Shown: piece by piece, positions 8,486 to 16,308 of the stretch
Layout: each line of letters begins with the position of its first letter
Position numbering within the stretch: position 1 is the stretch's first letter
Origin: M1-B18 sp048264125
GTDB lineage: Bacteria > Bacillota > Clostridia > Peptostreptococcales > Natronincolaceae
Assembly: GCA_048264125.1 (NCBI GenBank)
Contig: JBLXDM010000005.1
Span: 248,001 to 312,000, forward strand
Length of the DNA stretch: 64,000 nucleotides
Reading direction: 5' to 3'
Notes under the pieces: model-generated
Seen by the model: the letters and a program-made list of their open reading frames with translations, nothing else
What the model was told of the DNA's origin: nothing
The model's database searches: none
Translations under genes and position numbers: made by a program

Positions 8486-9745
8486 TTACTTTTCTAAAAT
8501 ATCCAGGGCCTGCTGCGCATATTCTTTACCCTTTTCCAAGGTTTCTACTGCCTTTTCATAATTATGGAAGCCAGTGCTGTTCTCAACAAAGACAAAATCC
8601 CATCTATACTGAGCCTTTCTATGTAGGGCTTGAACCTCCTCTATGGTCTTATCCTCCAAGCTCTTGCTCTCTCTGGCTGCCGATAGTCCCTCTATTAGCT
8701 GCACCAGCATCTGGCCAAGCTCCCCCTCAAGCTCCGATACCTTCTGCTGTAGCTGCTGTACCTCTTCAATTAGAGCATCTTCGCTGTCCCCATGACATCT
8801 AGCGCAGGACTCCTCAACTGTTTTCAATGGGCTCTTAGCCCAATGGGACTTATAGCTCTCTCCGTTTTCTGTCACAGTTGGCATATGGCAGTCGGCACAG
8901 CTTACCCCCAAATTATCATGTACACTTCCCGAATACAGTTCTACCTCAGGATGCTGCACCTTAATTAATGGAGTCCCTGCCCTTGGATGCTCCCAATCAA
9001 ACCAATTCATTTCATCATAATAGGCCTCTATATCATCCACACCAAGTCCTTTATCCCAAGGAAGTATAACCTCCTTTGACTCCTTATCCAGATAGTACTC
9101 CGTATGGCACTGTGCACAGGCAAGGGTACCAGCCTTAAACTCAATATTATTGTTTTCCAGAGCATTGATTAGGTGGGGATTAGTTACCTGAATTTCCTTG
9201 CCGGGATCGTTTCGATGACAATTGTAGCAGGAAATCCCAATATCGACTTCATTTGCCGTTTCAATAAAATCCTTTGCTGCCGCCTCACTTCCATACTCTA
9301 CATTGAGCTTTTCCCATGCTGCCGTTTTGCAGGCAAGACAGGAGGCTCCTGGCTTTGGACGAGCTGAGTTGACAACATCCACCAGAGAGTAATAGTGACC
9401 TCTGGCTGCATAATACTCCTTTGAAAAGCCTATGCCTTCATATAAGACCTTTATATTTGGATATTTCTGAAGGTAATCTATAGGATGAAGCCCTCCTAGT
9501 CTGGCTTCTTCAACCGTATCATCCTTCATTCTGGAGGTACGTATAAAGGACTCGTATATTAGCGGATACTCTTCCTTCCACTCCTCAGCAGAAAGGATCA
9601 TGTCCTCTGGAGCCGGTATCTCAGCCCGCTCTTCCTCCTCAGGCACAGGGTCAGGCGCAGGCTCCTCCTTCGGGGCACAGCCGAATAAAGTAACCACGCT
9701 CAATATGAGAAATAACATAATTAGGTGTTTTATAGCTTTATTCAT
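8486..9745 (-). CDS. nrfA: Ammonia-forming cytochrome c nitrite reductase NrfA (pentahaem, lipoprotein)
   Basis: Reduces nitrite to ammonia with six electrons on the outer face of the membrane. 419 residues. Five haem sites: CLACK (136-140, the Lys-ligated catalytic haem typical of NrfA), then SCYNCH, ACAQCH, SCADCH and SCARCH with Cys-Cys-His at about 173-177, 210-214, 283-287 and 314-318. Catalytic residues fit: Arg in AARGHYY (115), Tyr after the third haem (CHTEYY), and His in VQHPE (265). The signal ends in lipobox LFGC, then an acidic Pro/Glu linker, so it is membrane anchored by lipid. GGGAGG precedes the ATG. No NrfH quinol-oxidising partner is next to it; resB and ccsA follow. Confidence 0.94.
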   Translation of the reverse strand: MNKAIKHLIMLFLILSVVTLFGCAPKEEPAPDPVPEEEERAEIPAPEDMILSAEEWKEEYPLIYESFIRTSRMKDDTVEEARLGGLHPIDYLQKYPNIKVLYEGIGFSKEYYAARGHYYSLVDVVNSARPKPGASCLACKTAAWEKLNVEYGSEAAAKDFIETANEVDIGISCYNCHRNDPGKEIQVTNPHLINALENNNIEFKAGTLACAQCHTEYYLDKESKEVILPWDKGLGVDDIEAYYDEMNWFDWEHPRAGTPLIKVQHPEVELYSGSVHDNLGVSCADCHMPTVTENGESYKSHWAKSPLKTVEESCARCHGDSEDALIEEVQQLQQKVSELEGELGQMLVQLIEGLSAARESKSLEDKTIEEVQALHRKAQYRWDFVFVENSTGFHNYEKAVETLEKGKEYAQQALDILEK

Positions 9746-9891
9746 ATGGTTCCTCCCTTCATATAGTCTTTTCTTAGTATTTCAATTTTTAATTAAACTA
9801 TAAGTTTTTTAACAAATACACCTGAATTTAATATAATTTGAAAACATTTGACATATAGATTAGTAATATTTTTGAAAGGTAGGTTTGTATT

Positions 9892-11640
9892 ATGCCAATA
9901 GTACCAATTCAGCCATGTAATCCAACAGCAACCGACCGATACGATTTGATGAAATTTGCCCTGGCAATTGAGGATCGACCAGAGGATTTTGATAATATTG
10001 TAGAGCTATTAAGCCCTCCTCCCGATATCACCACTATACTTCCCCCCGGCTCCTGCAAAAACATCCGAGTTGCGGTTATTGGCGGAGGCTTGGCTGGACT
10101 CTCTACAGCCTTTGAATTAAGAAAGCTGGGCTTCGATATTACAATCTTTGAGGCGGAGGAAAAAAGGATAGGAGGTAGGATTTATACATACTTCTTTGAT
10201 AAGCAAAGAGATCTGTATGGAGAGCTGGGGGCCATGAGGTTTAGCGTAAGCCATGAAACAACCTGGCACTATATTAATACCTTTAATCTAAACTCTAGAC
10301 CCTTTGTTCAGACCAACGAAAATAGCTATAAATATGTACGGGGCATAAGTGTAAAGACAGGCCCTGAAGGAGAGAACATACAAAAATGCATCTATCCTGA
10401 ATTTGATTTAACCCCTGAAGAAAGGAATACGCCTTGGCCGGAATTGGAGAGTACAGTGTATGAGGAATATCTGAAGTCAATACCTCCGGAAATAAGACGT
10501 CAAATACTAGAGGTTAAAGCAGAATATTCGCCACAAATAAAGGATTCCGACAGACACAGCGTGCAGCAGATGATGTCAAAGCTGGGTCTAAGCGAGGCAG
10601 CTATTGAAATGATCAGTAGTGTAGATCCCTTTATAGGTGCCGTACTGTTCAAAAGCTATTTTGAGATTTTACAGGAGGTTTATCCCCTAAGCTTTTCCTT
10701 TCTGTATGAATTGGTGGGGGGCACTGTAAAGCTGCCTGAGGCCTTCCTAAGGTCCTTACTCAGCAGCAGACCCAAGGAATACCTTCCCTGCATTTCACCG
10801 AATGAGCTGGGGAAAATCCGTTGGAAGCAGGGCTACCAGGTTACAGGCATGAGTCAATATTCAAGGGATGACACAGTAGCAGTTGAATATAAAAGACTAA
10901 AGGATGACAAGAGCTCCCACGAGTTTTTTGATTATGTCGTGTGTACCGTCCCCTTCTCTAATTTAAGACTGATCAACCTAAATCCACAGTTTTCTACCGA
11001 GAAGATGCAGGCAATAAAGAGTATGACCTATATCGCAGCCCAAAAGACATTATTACTATTTAACTATAGATTTTGGGAGGCAGGAGGGCCGGGCCAACGG
11101 ATTATTGGCGGCAGCTCCACCAGCGATCAGGTTATTAATACAATATGGTATCCCTCTGATCAGGCTGGCTTCTGCCCTCAGGAAAGCAATCAAAAATTAG
11201 GAATATTTGAATCCCCGGCATGCAAATGGGACCCCCTACCAAATACTTCGCCTAATAAGCCGGGAGTGCTGCTGGCCTCCTACAATTGGACACAGGATGC
11301 AGTGCGGCTTGGAAGCTTTATTGAACCGGAAGCCATGGAAATAGTTAAACGACAGGTGGAGGAGGTACATTGCCTACCTAAGGGCAGCCTAGATTATTTG
11401 GTGGTGGATTGCAAACGCATCCTATGGGATAGAAACCCATGGGCCTTAGGGGCCTTTGCCTTTTATGATCCTATGCAAAAAATCCTTTACTCCAAGGTGG
11501 CAACTGAACCGGAATATAATGACAGAGTTTTTTTCGCTGGGGAGCATATATCCGTATCCAGAGCTTGGATGCAGGGGTCCCTACAGACCGGAATGCAGGC
11601 AGCCAATGCTGTAGCAATGTCCTGTAGCCGATATATTTAA
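9892..11640 (+). CDS. Flavin-dependent amine/L-amino acid oxidase family protein
   Basis: FAD enzyme that oxidises amines or amino acids. 582 residues. An extra ~58-residue N-terminal segment precedes the dinucleotide fold VAVIGGGLAGLSTAFELRKL (60-80) ending in the Glu of FEAEEKRIGGRI. The segment GELGAMRFS resembles bacterial L-amino acid oxidases and tryptophan 2-monooxygenases. The C-terminal FAD motif is FFAGEHISVSRAWMQGSLQT. There is no signal peptide, so it should be cytoplasmic. It is transcribed divergently from nrfA across a 146-bp gap. AGGTAGG lies upstream of the ATG. An oxygen-using enzyme would be odd in an anaerobe; a different electron acceptor is possible. Substrate is not determinable. 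Confidence 0.82.
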   Translation: MPIVPIQPCNPTATDRYDLMKFALAIEDRPEDFDNIVELLSPPPDITTILPPGSCKNIRVAVIGGGLAGLSTAFELRKLGFDITIFEAEEKRIGGRIYTYFFDKQRDLYGELGAMRFSVSHETTWHYINTFNLNSRPFVQTNENSYKYVRGISVKTGPEGENIQKCIYPEFDLTPEERNTPWPELESTVYEEYLKSIPPEIRRQILEVKAEYSPQIKDSDRHSVQQMMSKLGLSEAAIEMISSVDPFIGAVLFKSYFEILQEVYPLSFSFLYELVGGTVKLPEAFLRSLLSSRPKEYLPCISPNELGKIRWKQGYQVTGMSQYSRDDTVAVEYKRLKDDKSSHEFFDYVVCTVPFSNLRLINLNPQFSTEKMQAIKSMTYIAAQKTLLLFNYRFWEAGGPGQRIIGGSSTSDQVINTIWYPSDQAGFCPQESNQKLGIFESPACKWDPLPNTSPNKPGVLLASYNWTQDAVRLGSFIEPEAMEIVKRQVEEVHCLPKGSLDYLVVDCKRILWDRNPWALGAFAFYDPMQKILYSKVATEPEYNDRVFFAGEHISVSRAWMQGSLQTGMQAANAVAMSCSRYI

Positions 11641-11654
11641 TTTTTAAAATCTCA

Positions 11655-11682
11655 ATGTCACGAACCGCTTGGTTCGTGACAT
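11655..11682 (+). terminator. Perfect 12-bp stem-loop after the amine oxidase gene
   Basis: ATGTCACGAACC pairs perfectly with GGTTCGTGACAT around a GCTT loop, 15 nt after the stop codon. No long T-run follows (ATTATATATA), so it may be a weak terminator or an mRNA-stabilising element ahead of the next small gene. Confidence 0.6.
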
Positions 11683-11728
11683 ATTATATATAGATACCAT
11701 AAATCTTTTTTTAAAAAGGGGAAGCTAT

Positions 11729-12001
11729 ATGGCAACATTTGAGAAGGAGCTGCTGGCGATACTGGCAACGGATGTTTTTAAAAGCATATTAGGCAATCAG
11801 CTATTGCCTCTGGCTAAAATTAATGCTGCCATAACCCTATTGGTTAAGGTAGGGATTCCCTTTGATCTTTTATATTCGACGGGAACCAGGAGAATTTCTC
11901 CCGGCTTTGAGCTGGTGATCTATATTAGTCCGACTACTACACTCAAATTTAATATATCCGTCGGAGGAGGAGAAACTTTATTTGATTCACCTACCCTCTA
12001 A
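11729..12001 (+). CDS. Hypothetical 90-residue protein
   Basis: Start ATG 11729 follows AAAAAGGGGAAGC; an in-frame ATG at 11669 lies inside the preceding hairpin and is rejected. The chain begins MATFEKELLAILATDVFKS, has a hydrophobic middle (INAAITLLVKVGIPFDLLY) and a Gly/Ser/Thr-rich, beta-like end. No cysteine, no obvious membrane helix, no motif recognised. It shares direction with the amine oxidase and ends at a strong terminator, so the two may be co-transcribed. Codon pattern looks like a real gene; function unknown. Confidence 0.6.
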   Translation: MATFEKELLAILATDVFKSILGNQLLPLAKINAAITLLVKVGIPFDLLYSTGTRRISPGFELVIYISPTTTLKFNISVGGGETLFDSPTL

Positions 12002-12008
12002 CGCAAAC

Positions 12009-12039
12009 AAAAACACTAGCCAAATAAGCTAGTGTTTTT
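12009..12039. terminator. Bidirectional terminator between the 90-residue gene and rnpB
   Basis: AAAAACACTAGC and GCTAGTGTTTTT form a 12-bp stem with a 7-nt loop. T-runs follow on both strands, so it stops the rightward small gene and also serves the leftward rnpB transcript, whose 3' end is about 12 nt away. Confidence 0.85.
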
Positions 12040-12050
12040 CATAATTATAT

Positions 12051-12408
12051 GCGAGTAGATCTATAAGCCGAGTTCTGTCTTGGACAATCATCTATCTAGA
12101 CCGGCTGTTGCCAGACGGTTCAAGCGACCTACCACGGGACACGGCGAGCAACCGCTTTTTAGTCCCTACTTGGTCTTGCTCCAGATGGGGTTTACATAGC
12201 CAGCTAGTCGCCTAACTGCTGGTGAGCTCTTACCTCACCTTTCCACCCTTACCCCTTAACTAACAAAAGCTAGCTAAGTGGCGGTATCTCTCTGTTGCAC
12301 TTTCCTTGGAGTCACCTCCACTGGGCATTACCCAGCACCCTGCTCTATGGAGCTCGGACTTTCCTCGTCCACAGCAATGCTGCGTCCGCGATCATCTAAC
12401 CTACTCAC
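12051..12408 (-). ncRNA. rnpB: RNase P RNA (catalytic subunit)
   Basis: Catalytic RNA that trims the 5' leader of tRNA precursors. Read on the minus strand it has the universal core: GAGGAAAGTCCGAGCTCCAT near the 5' end, GGGTGCTGGGTAATGCCCAG, GGAAAGTGCAACAGAGAG, and the 3' part ending ACAGAACTCGGCTTATAG. The terminal helix P1 pairs GAGTAG at 12406-12401 with CTACTC at 12058-12053, giving a length of about 358 nt. The presence of the L-shaped extra helices around AGTTAGGCGACTAG suggests the ancestral type A seen in Clostridia. End points are good to a few bases. Confidence 0.95.
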
Positions 12409-12481
12409 ATGCTATTAACTTGTCATCAGGTATACAATCTTACCATATATATATGACTTTGTCAAAATGCAATATATGGTA

Positions 12482-12880
12482 TTATTTCATATCCATTGCC
12501 TTATTGGCCAAAGCATCGGCCTTTTTATTCAGTTCTCTGCGTATATGCTGGATTTCAAAGCGTTGAAATTTTTTAATCAAGGGCATTATCATATTATACA
12601 TAGGTATTATTCCTTCATTCTTTACCTTGTATTCTCCCTTAATCTGCTTTACCACCAGCTCACTATCCAGTAGACAGGATATCTCCGTTATGCCCATATC
12701 CAGGGCCGCCTCCAGACCTCTGCTGAGGGCCTTGTATTCCGCTATATTATTGGTCTGAGCTCCGATAAATTGACTGAGCTCCCTCAAGATATTACCATTT
12801 TCGTCTTCAATATGTACGCCTATACCAGCCTCTCCCGGGTTACCCCTTGAGCCACCGTCACTATACATTACAGCCTTCAT
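12482..12880 (-). CDS. Ribonuclease HI family protein
   Basis: Probable endonuclease acting on RNA in RNA/DNA hybrids. 132 residues, the size of a bare RNase HI domain. The four carboxylates are visible: Asp8 in MYSDGGSRGNPG, Glu48 in NNIAEYKAL, Asp72 in LLDSELVVKQI and Asp122 in NKKADALANKA. The basic handle region of E. coli RnhA is missing, as in the YpdQ/YpeP group of Firmicutes, so activity toward hybrids may be weak. It follows nif3 in the same direction with a 100-bp gap. Confidence 0.85.
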   Translation of the reverse strand: MKAVMYSDGGSRGNPGEAGIGVHIEDENGNILRELSQFIGAQTNNIAEYKALSRGLEAALDMGITEISCLLDSELVVKQIKGEYKVKNEGIIPMYNMIMPLIKKFQRFEIQHIRRELNKKADALANKAMDMK

Positions 12881-12982
12881 AAAAACACCAGCCTATCCTC
12901 ACCTAAATTTACTTGTCCTTTAGTTATTTATACAACAAATTATTTTAACATTTTTAAAAAATAAAATCAACATCTAACCCGG

Positions 12983-14101
12983 TTATATTATCTTAAAAGG
13001 ATTGACATTAATTTTAGATTCTATAACCTCGATTGATAAAGCCTCCTCACTAATCCTGGCTTTGAGATAATTTGCCATAAGCTCAATAAAAATATTTTCC
13101 GATTCAAAATGTCCTGCATCTATTATGCAAAGTCCCAGCTCCAGGGCCATTTGCGCCTCGTGATATTTTACATCTCCCGTTATTAGACAATCACATTTAT
13201 CTCTGGCGGCGGCCTGAATATATTCTGCCCCACTGCCATTTACCACACATACCCTTTTAATCATGCTTTCAAGCTCTCCTACCGTCCTTAGCTTCTCCAG
13301 CTTCAGCTCCGCCTTGACAACCTCTACAAGCTCTGAAAGCCTCATGGGCGTTTCCATATGACCGACTCTGCCGATACCTACACTGGTACCCTCCAGAATC
13401 AGAGGATAGATATCATATGCCACCTCCTCATAGGGGTGAGCCTCAAGCATTTTATCGATTGTTGCCTTAAGCTTTTTTTCAGCCACGATGGTTTCCAGAC
13501 GTACCTCTTGAACCTTTTCAAGTCTACCCTTTTCACCAATAAAGGGCTTTGTCCCATCTAAGGGCATAAAGGCACCGATGCCGTTGGTTCTAAAGCTGCA
13601 GCTACTATAGTTACCGATATGCCCAGCCCCTTCGGAAGCAAGGGCCTCAGCTACCTCCTCCTGATGCTCCTCAGGAATAAAAACCACCAGCTTGTACAGC
13701 TTTTCTGTAGCGGTTACGTCAAGTATCCTAGTCTCCTTTACCCCCAGCTTGTGGGCTATATAATCATTTAATCCCCCCGGAGCTATATCAATATTTGTGT
13801 GTCCACAATAAATTGAGATATTATGCTTAATTGCTTTATGTATAATTCTTCCTTGTGGGTTATCCTTCAAGAGGCTTTTTATGGGCTTAAAAATTATTGG
13901 GTGATGGGAGACTATGAAATCGGCCCTGCTGCTTATGGCCTCCTCAATAATCGCCTCGGTTATGTCAAGACAAACTAAAATCCGTGAGACTACATCCTCC
14001 CTGTCTCCTACCTGCAGCCCAACATTGTCCCAGGACATGGCATATTCCTTCGGAGCCAGCTCCTCCAGCAGCCTCAGTACATTTTTTATCTTTCTAGACA
14101 T
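12983..14101 (-). CDS. Nif3-like dinuclear metal centre protein (YqfO/NIF3 family)
   Basis: About 372 residues from ATG 14101, chosen because GAGGAGGTG lies 5 nt upstream and because this gives a 16-nt overlap with trmK. N-terminal NIF3 motifs: PKEYAMSWDNVGLQVGD, then SHHPIIFKPIKSL with paired His metal ligands, and YCGHTNIDIAPGGLND. A central inserted PII/CutA-like domain (about 130-240, VVFIPEEHQEEVAEAL) is typical of the long Firmicute form, and the C-terminal half has ITGDVKYHEAQMALE and IDAGHFESE with the remaining ligands. Its biochemical role is unsettled in the family. The trmK-nif3 pair is conserved in Firmicutes. Confidence 0.92.
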   Translation of the reverse strand: MSRKIKNVLRLLEELAPKEYAMSWDNVGLQVGDREDVVSRILVCLDITEAIIEEAISSRADFIVSHHPIIFKPIKSLLKDNPQGRIIHKAIKHNISIYCGHTNIDIAPGGLNDYIAHKLGVKETRILDVTATEKLYKLVVFIPEEHQEEVAEALASEGAGHIGNYSSCSFRTNGIGAFMPLDGTKPFIGEKGRLEKVQEVRLETIVAEKKLKATIDKMLEAHPYEEVAYDIYPLILEGTSVGIGRVGHMETPMRLSELVEVVKAELKLEKLRTVGELESMIKRVCVVNGSGAEYIQAAARDKCDCLITGDVKYHEAQMALELGLCIIDAGHFESENIFIELMANYLKARISEEALSIEVIESKINVNPFKII

Positions 14102-14787
14102 ATCAACACCTCCTCTAATGCTTCCAGTCGTTGCTTGCAATGCTTCAGCTTTTCTACGACATGCTCTGCCTCTATATCCTTTATATCACCAATTATACTC
14201 TGATATATATTGACCTTCCCTTCAACAAACTCTATGGCCAAATTCTTGGGATTTTCCTCTATGTAAAAGCCTATTTCGTATTGTATTTCCTTTAAAACCT
14301 CCTGCTGTCCCTTCTCAACACAAAGTATTTCATATATCCTATGGTCTTCCTTTACCAGTAAATCCTTAACTATTTTAAAGCCATTGTCCACCAGGTACCT
14401 TCTAAGCTCCTCCTGAGCCTGCATTGGCTGCAGTATTAAACCTCTTGTTGTAGCTATTACCTCCGGAGCCTCCTGCAGCAGTTGACTTATCAGCATTCCA
14501 CCCATGCCCGCTATTATTACGGTTTCTACCTCACCGGGCTTTAGTATGGACAAACCACTACCTAATCTAGTCTCGATTCTCTGTCCTAAACCTATATCTG
14601 CAATATTTTTCCTTGCACTTTCTAAAGGCTTCTTATTTATATCCCCTGCTATAACATAAGGGCTTATGTTGTTTTGAATCAAATATATGGCGATATAGCC
14701 ATGATCTGTGCCTATATCCGCCACTCTATTATTTATCTCTACTAAATTAGCTATTTTTTCTAGCCTTGGGGTAAGTTTTATCTGCAT
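14086..14787 (-). CDS. trmK: tRNA (adenine(22)-N1)-methyltransferase TrmK
   Basis: Uses S-adenosylmethionine to methylate N1 of adenine 22 in tRNA. About 233 residues. Start ATG 14787 has AAAGGAG 8 nt upstream. Motifs: LTPRLEKIANLV then ADIGTDHGYIAIYL (SAM binding, motif I), VIAGDINKKPLESARKNI, and VIIAGMGGMLISQLL (the conserved GMGG of the family), then ILQPMQAQEELRRYL. A C-terminal helical part completes the usual length. It lies downstream of rpoD as in Bacillus, where it is yqfN, and overlaps nif3. Confidence 0.93.
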   Translation of the reverse strand: MQIKLTPRLEKIANLVEINNRVADIGTDHGYIAIYLIQNNISPYVIAGDINKKPLESARKNIADIGLGQRIETRLGSGLSILKPGEVETVIIAGMGGMLISQLLQEAPEVIATTRGLILQPMQAQEELRRYLVDNGFKIVKDLLVKEDHRIYEILCVEKGQQEVLKEIQYEIGFYIEENPKNLAIEFVEGKVNIYQSIIGDIKDIEAEHVVEKLKHCKQRLEALEEVLICLER

Positions 14788-14880
14788 ATAAATGACTCCT
14801 TTACTTAAAAATATTAATAACAATGATTATTATACCATCTAATCTCAATTGCTTACTATAAAGGATAAGGAGAGATGCTC

Positions 14881-15081
14881 ATGCCTCATACTAAAAAAAA
14901 GAAAAAGATAGTTGTGTCTCCTGAAAATATGACCCACTTTAAATGGGGAGGCCGAACTCAGGAGTGGGAGGAGGAGGCCGATCAGATAATGAATACCCTA
15001 CAGGACCAGCTTGATAACACCGAGACACCTGAAGAGAAGAAAAAGAAAATTGAATATGGGAAGCAAAAACAATATTGGTAA
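14881..15081 (+). CDS. Hypothetical 66-residue charged protein
   Basis: Start ATG 14881 has AAGGAG at 14867-14872, 8 nt upstream; the ATG at 14875 is only 2 nt from it. The product begins MPHTKKKKKIVVSPENMTHF and continues KWGGRTQEWEEEADQIMNTL, with a basic head and a long acidic/basic helix. No membrane segment or known motif. It is transcribed against both neighbours, between trmK and rpoD, and has its own strong terminator, so it looks like a real small gene rather than a chance frame. Function unknown. Confidence 0.6.
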   Translation: MPHTKKKKKIVVSPENMTHFKWGGRTQEWEEEADQIMNTLQDQLDNTETPEEKKKKIEYGKQKQYW

Positions 15082-15091
15082 GGAATGATAT

Positions 15092-15128
15092 AAAAAATAG
15101 ATTCGCCCTCAGCGAATCTATTTTTTTT
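15092..15128. terminator. Bidirectional terminator between the small gene and rpoD
   Basis: A 15-bp perfect stem, AAAAAATAGATTCGC with GCGAATCTATTTTTT, around a CCTCA loop, with T-runs on both sides. It stops the rightward small gene and the leftward dnaG-rpoD transcript. Confidence 0.92.
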
Positions 15129-15135
15129 ATATATA

Positions 15136-16290
15136 TTATTCTAGATAATCCTTCAGCTTCTTACTGCGGCTAGGATGTCTTAGCTTTCTTAAAGCCTTTG
15201 CCTCAATTTGACGAATTCGCTCTCTTGTAACATCAAATTTCTTTCCAACCTCTTCCAAGGTACGGGCTCTGCCATCATCCAAACCAAATCTTAGTCTTAG
15301 GACCTTTTGCTCCCTTGGTGTCAGAGTATCCAGCACCTCTATAAGCTGTTCCTTTAAAAGCGAGAAGGCTGCAGCCTCGGCTGGGGCCGGAGCATCATCA
15401 TCCGGTATAAAGTCTCCTAGATGACTATCCTCTTCTTCACCTATAGGTGTCTCCAGAGAAACTGGTTCCTGTGCAATCTTCAGAATTTCTCTGACCTTTT
15501 CCTCCGACAAATCCATTTCCCTAGCAATTTCGTCGGGCTTAGGCTCTCTGCCCAGCTCCTGAAGCAGCTGTCTAGAAACTCTAATCAGCTTGTTTATTGT
15601 CTCTACCATGTGAACAGGAATACGGATAGTCCTTGCCTGGTCTGCTATAGCACGGGTAATTGCCTGTCTTATCCACCATGTGGCATAGGTGCTAAATTTA
15701 AAGCCCTTACGGAAGTCGAACTTCTCAACCGCTTTAATTAGTCCAAGATTTCCCTCCTGAATCAAATCTAAGAACAGCATTCCTCTTCCTACATATCTTT
15801 TAGCTATGCTGACAACTAATCTGAGATTTGCCTCTACCAAACGTTTTTTTGCTTCTTCATTTCCCTGCTCCATCTTTTTTGCCAGCTCTATTTCTTCATC
15901 TGCCGACAGCAATGGCACCTTTCCAATTTCCTTTAAGTACATCCTTACGGGGTCATCGATATTTATACCCTTAAGCAGTGCGACGTCATCCTCTACACTC
16001 TCTTCTAATATGAGCTCTGGCTCAAGCGCAACATCATCTAAATCAACATCAACATCAACGTCGACATCCACATCAGCGTCGACATCGTCAATATCCGTGT
16101 CGATTTTACCCCCCACCACATCTATACCCATAGTTGCAAAATGATCATATAATTCATCAATCTGATCCTTGTCTAGACTGATATCCTCTAGAGCATCCAT
16201 AATCTCTGTATAGGTAACTATACCTCTTTTCTTACCCTTTTCAATCAATTTCTTAACGGTTTCCTTCTTTACGTCATGTAAATCACTCAA
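15136..16290 (-). CDS. rpoD: Primary RNA polymerase sigma factor (sigma-70/SigA)
   Basis: Housekeeping sigma factor. 384 residues. The start is TTG at 16290 with AAAGGAGGGG 8 nt upstream. Region 1.1 is residues ~1-60; residues ~64-87 are an Asp/Val repeat (DVDADVDVDVDVDVDLDDV), then region 1.2 (DDPVRMYLKEIGKVPLL), region 2 (LIQEGNLGLIKAVEKFDFRKG and FSTYATWWIRQAITRA), region 3 (RIPVHMVETINKL) and region 4 with helix-turn-helix VTRERIRQIEAKALRKLRHP. It follows dnaG by 18 nt, the classical macromolecular synthesis operon order. The acidic repeat is the only unusual part. Confidence 0.97.
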   Translation of the reverse strand: MSDLHDVKKETVKKLIEKGKKRGIVTYTEIMDALEDISLDKDQIDELYDHFATMGIDVVGGKIDTDIDDVDADVDVDVDVDVDLDDVALEPELILEESVEDDVALLKGINIDDPVRMYLKEIGKVPLLSADEEIELAKKMEQGNEEAKKRLVEANLRLVVSIAKRYVGRGMLFLDLIQEGNLGLIKAVEKFDFRKGFKFSTYATWWIRQAITRAIADQARTIRIPVHMVETINKLIRVSRQLLQELGREPKPDEIAREMDLSEEKVREILKIAQEPVSLETPIGEEEDSHLGDFIPDDDAPAPAEAAAFSLLKEQLIEVLDTLTPREQKVLRLRFGLDDGRARTLEEVGKKFDVTRERIRQIEAKALRKLRHPSRSKKLKDYLE

Positions 16291-16308
16291 TGGTGTCCCC
16301 TCCTTTCC

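Noticed and set aside
12306..12673. Two rightward reading frames of 86 and 68 codons
   Set aside because: They run through the RNase P RNA gene and antisense through the RNase H gene; no ribosome binding site.
15806..16144. Serine/threonine-rich rightward frame of 112 codons, and the GATGTN hexamers as a CRISPR-like array
   Set aside because: Antisense of rpoD. The repeats are 6-bp coding units without spacers, so not CRISPR. No CRISPR array was seen anywhere in the window.
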